Program-made: the position numbers and the translations under genes
In this document: positions 6,790 to 7,642 of the stretch, piece by piece
Layout: the number at the start of each line of letters is the position of its first letter
Position numbering within the stretch: position 1 is the stretch's first letter
Notes under the pieces: model-generated
Seen by the model: the letters and a program-made list of their open reading frames with translations, nothing else
Told to the model about the DNA's origin: nothing
Database searches by the model: none
NCBI GenBank assembly: GCA_002394125.1
Contig: DGSY01000069.1
Coordinates: forward strand, 1-7,642
Origin: Ruminococcus sp. UBA4350
Lineage (GTDB): Bacteria > Bacillota > Clostridia > Oscillospirales > Ruminococcaceae
DNA length: 7,642 nt
Direction: 5' to 3'

Positions 6790-6853
6790 GCATAGACATA
6801 TGCTCAAAAATATGCGGTCTTCTGTCCCCGGACAGGAAGCAGTCCTTCGTCAG

Positions 6854-6893
6854 CAGACGGCAGGCGCATTGCGCAGAGGAAGCTGCCGTTCTG
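6854..6893 (+). other. GC-rich leader hairpin upstream of the 6918 gene
   Basis: CAGACGGCAG (6854-6863) pairs with CTGCCGTTCTG (6883-6893), 10 pairs with one bulged T. It encloses a smaller GCGC-ATT-GCGC hairpin (6864-6874) and an unpaired AGAGGAAG (6875-6882). The true ribosome site AAAGGA (6905-6910) lies outside the hairpin. It may stabilise or tune the messenger; a named riboswitch class is not recognisable. Confidence 0.35.
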
Positions 6894-6917
6894 CATTTCA
6901 TCAGAAAGGATGATCGT

Positions 6918-7403
6918 ATGATAATTGAGATCACTGTCCGGAACCGCCGTGCGCGGGCGCCGGTCAGCGCAAGGCTTATCAGCGTAAACAGCGGACAGAC
7001 GCTGCGGTTTTCGTTCAGCAGTGAATGGGATGCACTGCCGCAGAAAACCGCACGCGTTCATTATCACACCGGCAGCAGGATCCTGACAGAGGATTACCCG
7101 CTGACCGGAGATGAATGCTGCATCTGCGTTCCGGCAGGAGCCGAATATGCAGAGATCGACGTCTGTGCGGGCGGACGCATCACGACAGAATCAGCAGTCC
7201 TGCCGGTTTTCCGCAGCATTCTCGATCCGGATACGCCCAAAGCACAGGAGCCGCCGGATTTTCTTCAGCAGACGCTTGCAGCCGTTTACGGCGAACCGCC
7301 GCGCCGCCGTTCCGCACACTGCCTCGGCAGCAGCAGCGGTGCATTTCTTTGTACGCGCTCCGGTGCGCTGCTCATGACAAAGGAGGAAACACATGATACC
7401 TGA
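6918..7403 (+). CDS. Small protein resembling clostridial prophage tail-module proteins
   Basis: 161 residues with no signal peptide or membrane segment. The first 110 or so residues look like a compact beta-rich domain: short strands, SSEWDALPQKTARV (34-47), then CCICVPAG (about 72-79) and a PVFRSILDPD motif. A Pro-rich stretch and PPDFLQQTL follow. This order recalls small proteins in Firmicute prophage tail or baseplate modules, which carry an EEWDGL-like motif, a central CTVPWEVL-like segment and a final helix. That match is from memory and the function is not established. The last 35 residues (from GEPPRRRS) are Arg/Ser/Cys-rich and unlike the rest. The ATG at 6918 is chosen because AAAGGA lies 7 nt upstream; an in-frame ATG at 6780 has no ribosome site. 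The end overlaps the next gene by 11 nt, suggesting coupled translation and a joint role. Confidence 0.7.
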   Translation: MIIEITVRNRRARAPVSARLISVNSGQTLRFSFSSEWDALPQKTARVHYHTGSRILTEDYPLTGDECCICVPAGAEYAEIDVCAGGRITTESAVLPVFRSILDPDTPKAQEPPDFLQQTLAAVYGEPPRRRSAHCLGSSSGAFLCTRSGALLMTKEETHDT

Positions 7404-7642
7404 TCTCATTGACACCGGGCTGACCGATGCGGAAGCCGTTGAAGCGTTACAGCGCGCGCATCGCTGCATGACACGCGCCGAGACTGAGGAGCAGATCGGT
7501 CACGAAGCCGCCGCAAGACAGGATGCGGACGATGTGCTGACTGCGGCAGTCGCACAGATCAATGCGGCATTGCTTGACTGTGCAGCGCGGGAGGAGCTGG
7601 ACGGTGCGGTCGGCGCGGTCGCGGCGCTGGGGGCGAAGAATT
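7393..7642 (+). CDS. Probable phage tail-fibre/baseplate-like protein (3' end outside window)
   Basis: Only the first 83 residues are present. ATG 7393-7395 follows AGGAGG by 6 nt, an excellent ribosome site inside the end of the preceding gene. The segment is Ala- and acid-rich and predicted helical: a short MIPDLIDTGLTD start, a helix from about 12 to 50, and AAVAQINAALLDCAAREELD with roughly heptad-spaced hydrophobics, suggesting a coiled coil. It ends at the window edge with AALGAKN. I recall helical N-terminal segments ending in LGAKN before beta-rich domains in phage tail or fibre proteins of clostridia. Position right after a tail-module-like gene fits. With so little sequence, another coiled-coil protein is equally possible. 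Confidence 0.65.
   Translation, partial: MIPDLIDTGLTDAEAVEALQRAHRCMTRAETEEQIGHEAAARQDADDVLTAAVAQINAALLDCAAREELDGAVGAVAALGAKN

Larger units (their letters stand above)
6587..6917. other. Divergent intergenic region without a gene
   Basis: This 331-base gap separates the leftward GH43 gene from the rightward gene pair. It holds the GH43 promoter at its left end, an AT-rich core (about 6731-6810) with several palindromes built on ATATGC/GCATAT, and a GC-rich structured leader (about 6820-6895) just before the 6918 start. The frame of the downstream gene stays open back to 6780, but no ribosome site precedes that upstream ATG. Confidence 0.7.

Noticed and set aside
6746..6803. Prophage attachment site
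   Set aside because: The palindromes have no tRNA or direct-repeat partner in the window, and no integrase is visible.
6780..6917. Upstream in-frame ATG at 6780 extending the phage-like protein by 46 residues
   Set aside because: No ribosome site precedes it. The added residues come from hairpin-rich noncoding DNA, whereas the ATG at 6918 has AAAGGA at the right distance.

Overview
The window looks like a chromosomal stretch of a fibre-degrading, GC-rich Firmicute of the Ruminococcus type (Oscillospiraceae). The main evidence is a secreted glycoside hydrolase that ends in a Thr-rich linker and a type I dockerin, the hallmark of cellulosome-forming clostridia. Supporting evidence is the strong G-rich ribosome binding sites, sigma-A-type promoters, and a heterodimeric ABC exporter with the sequence signatures usual in clostridia. 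The species cannot be fixed from this sequence alone.

Left region (1-3617, all minus strand): a compact three-gene operon read right to left. A MarR-type repressor (3100-3537) comes first, then two half-transporters of a heterodimeric ABC exporter (1345-3087, and 1-1355, which runs off the left edge). The genes are 12 nt apart and overlap by 11 nt. A textbook promoter (TTGACA, 17 nt, TATAAT) lies at 3589-3617. A 20-bp near-perfect palindrome (3608-3627) covers its -35 box, as expected for a MarR operator, so the repressor probably controls itself and the exporter in response to a toxic or signal ligand. The first half-transporter has a degenerate ATP site (Asp in place of the catalytic Glu, Gln in place of the switch His, altered P-loop). 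The second has a normal P-loop, so the pair should be an asymmetric TM287/288-like exporter.

Middle region (3690-6663, minus strand): a monocistronic 952-residue modular enzyme. In order it has a signal peptide, a GH43 five-bladed propeller, the GH43 arabinanase C-terminal domain, two ricin-type beta-trefoils, a Thr linker and a dockerin. It is most likely a cellulosomal endo-arabinanase or related alpha-L-arabinan hydrolase acting on plant pectin side chains. It has its own promoter (6635-6663), and a hairpin follows its stop codon.

Right region (6664-7642, plus strand): about 330 bases without a gene between divergent units, containing an AT-rich hairpin with a T6 tail and a GC-rich leader hairpin. 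Two overlapping plus-strand genes follow. The first (6918-7403) resembles the small proteins with an SEWDAL-type motif found in clostridial prophage tail modules. The second (from 7393, cut by the right edge) starts like a phage tail-fibre or baseplate protein with an Ala-rich helical segment. This may be the edge of a prophage or a tail-derived remnant, but both assignments are from pattern memory and are tentative.

I see no tRNA, rRNA, CRISPR array, transposase or clear attachment site.
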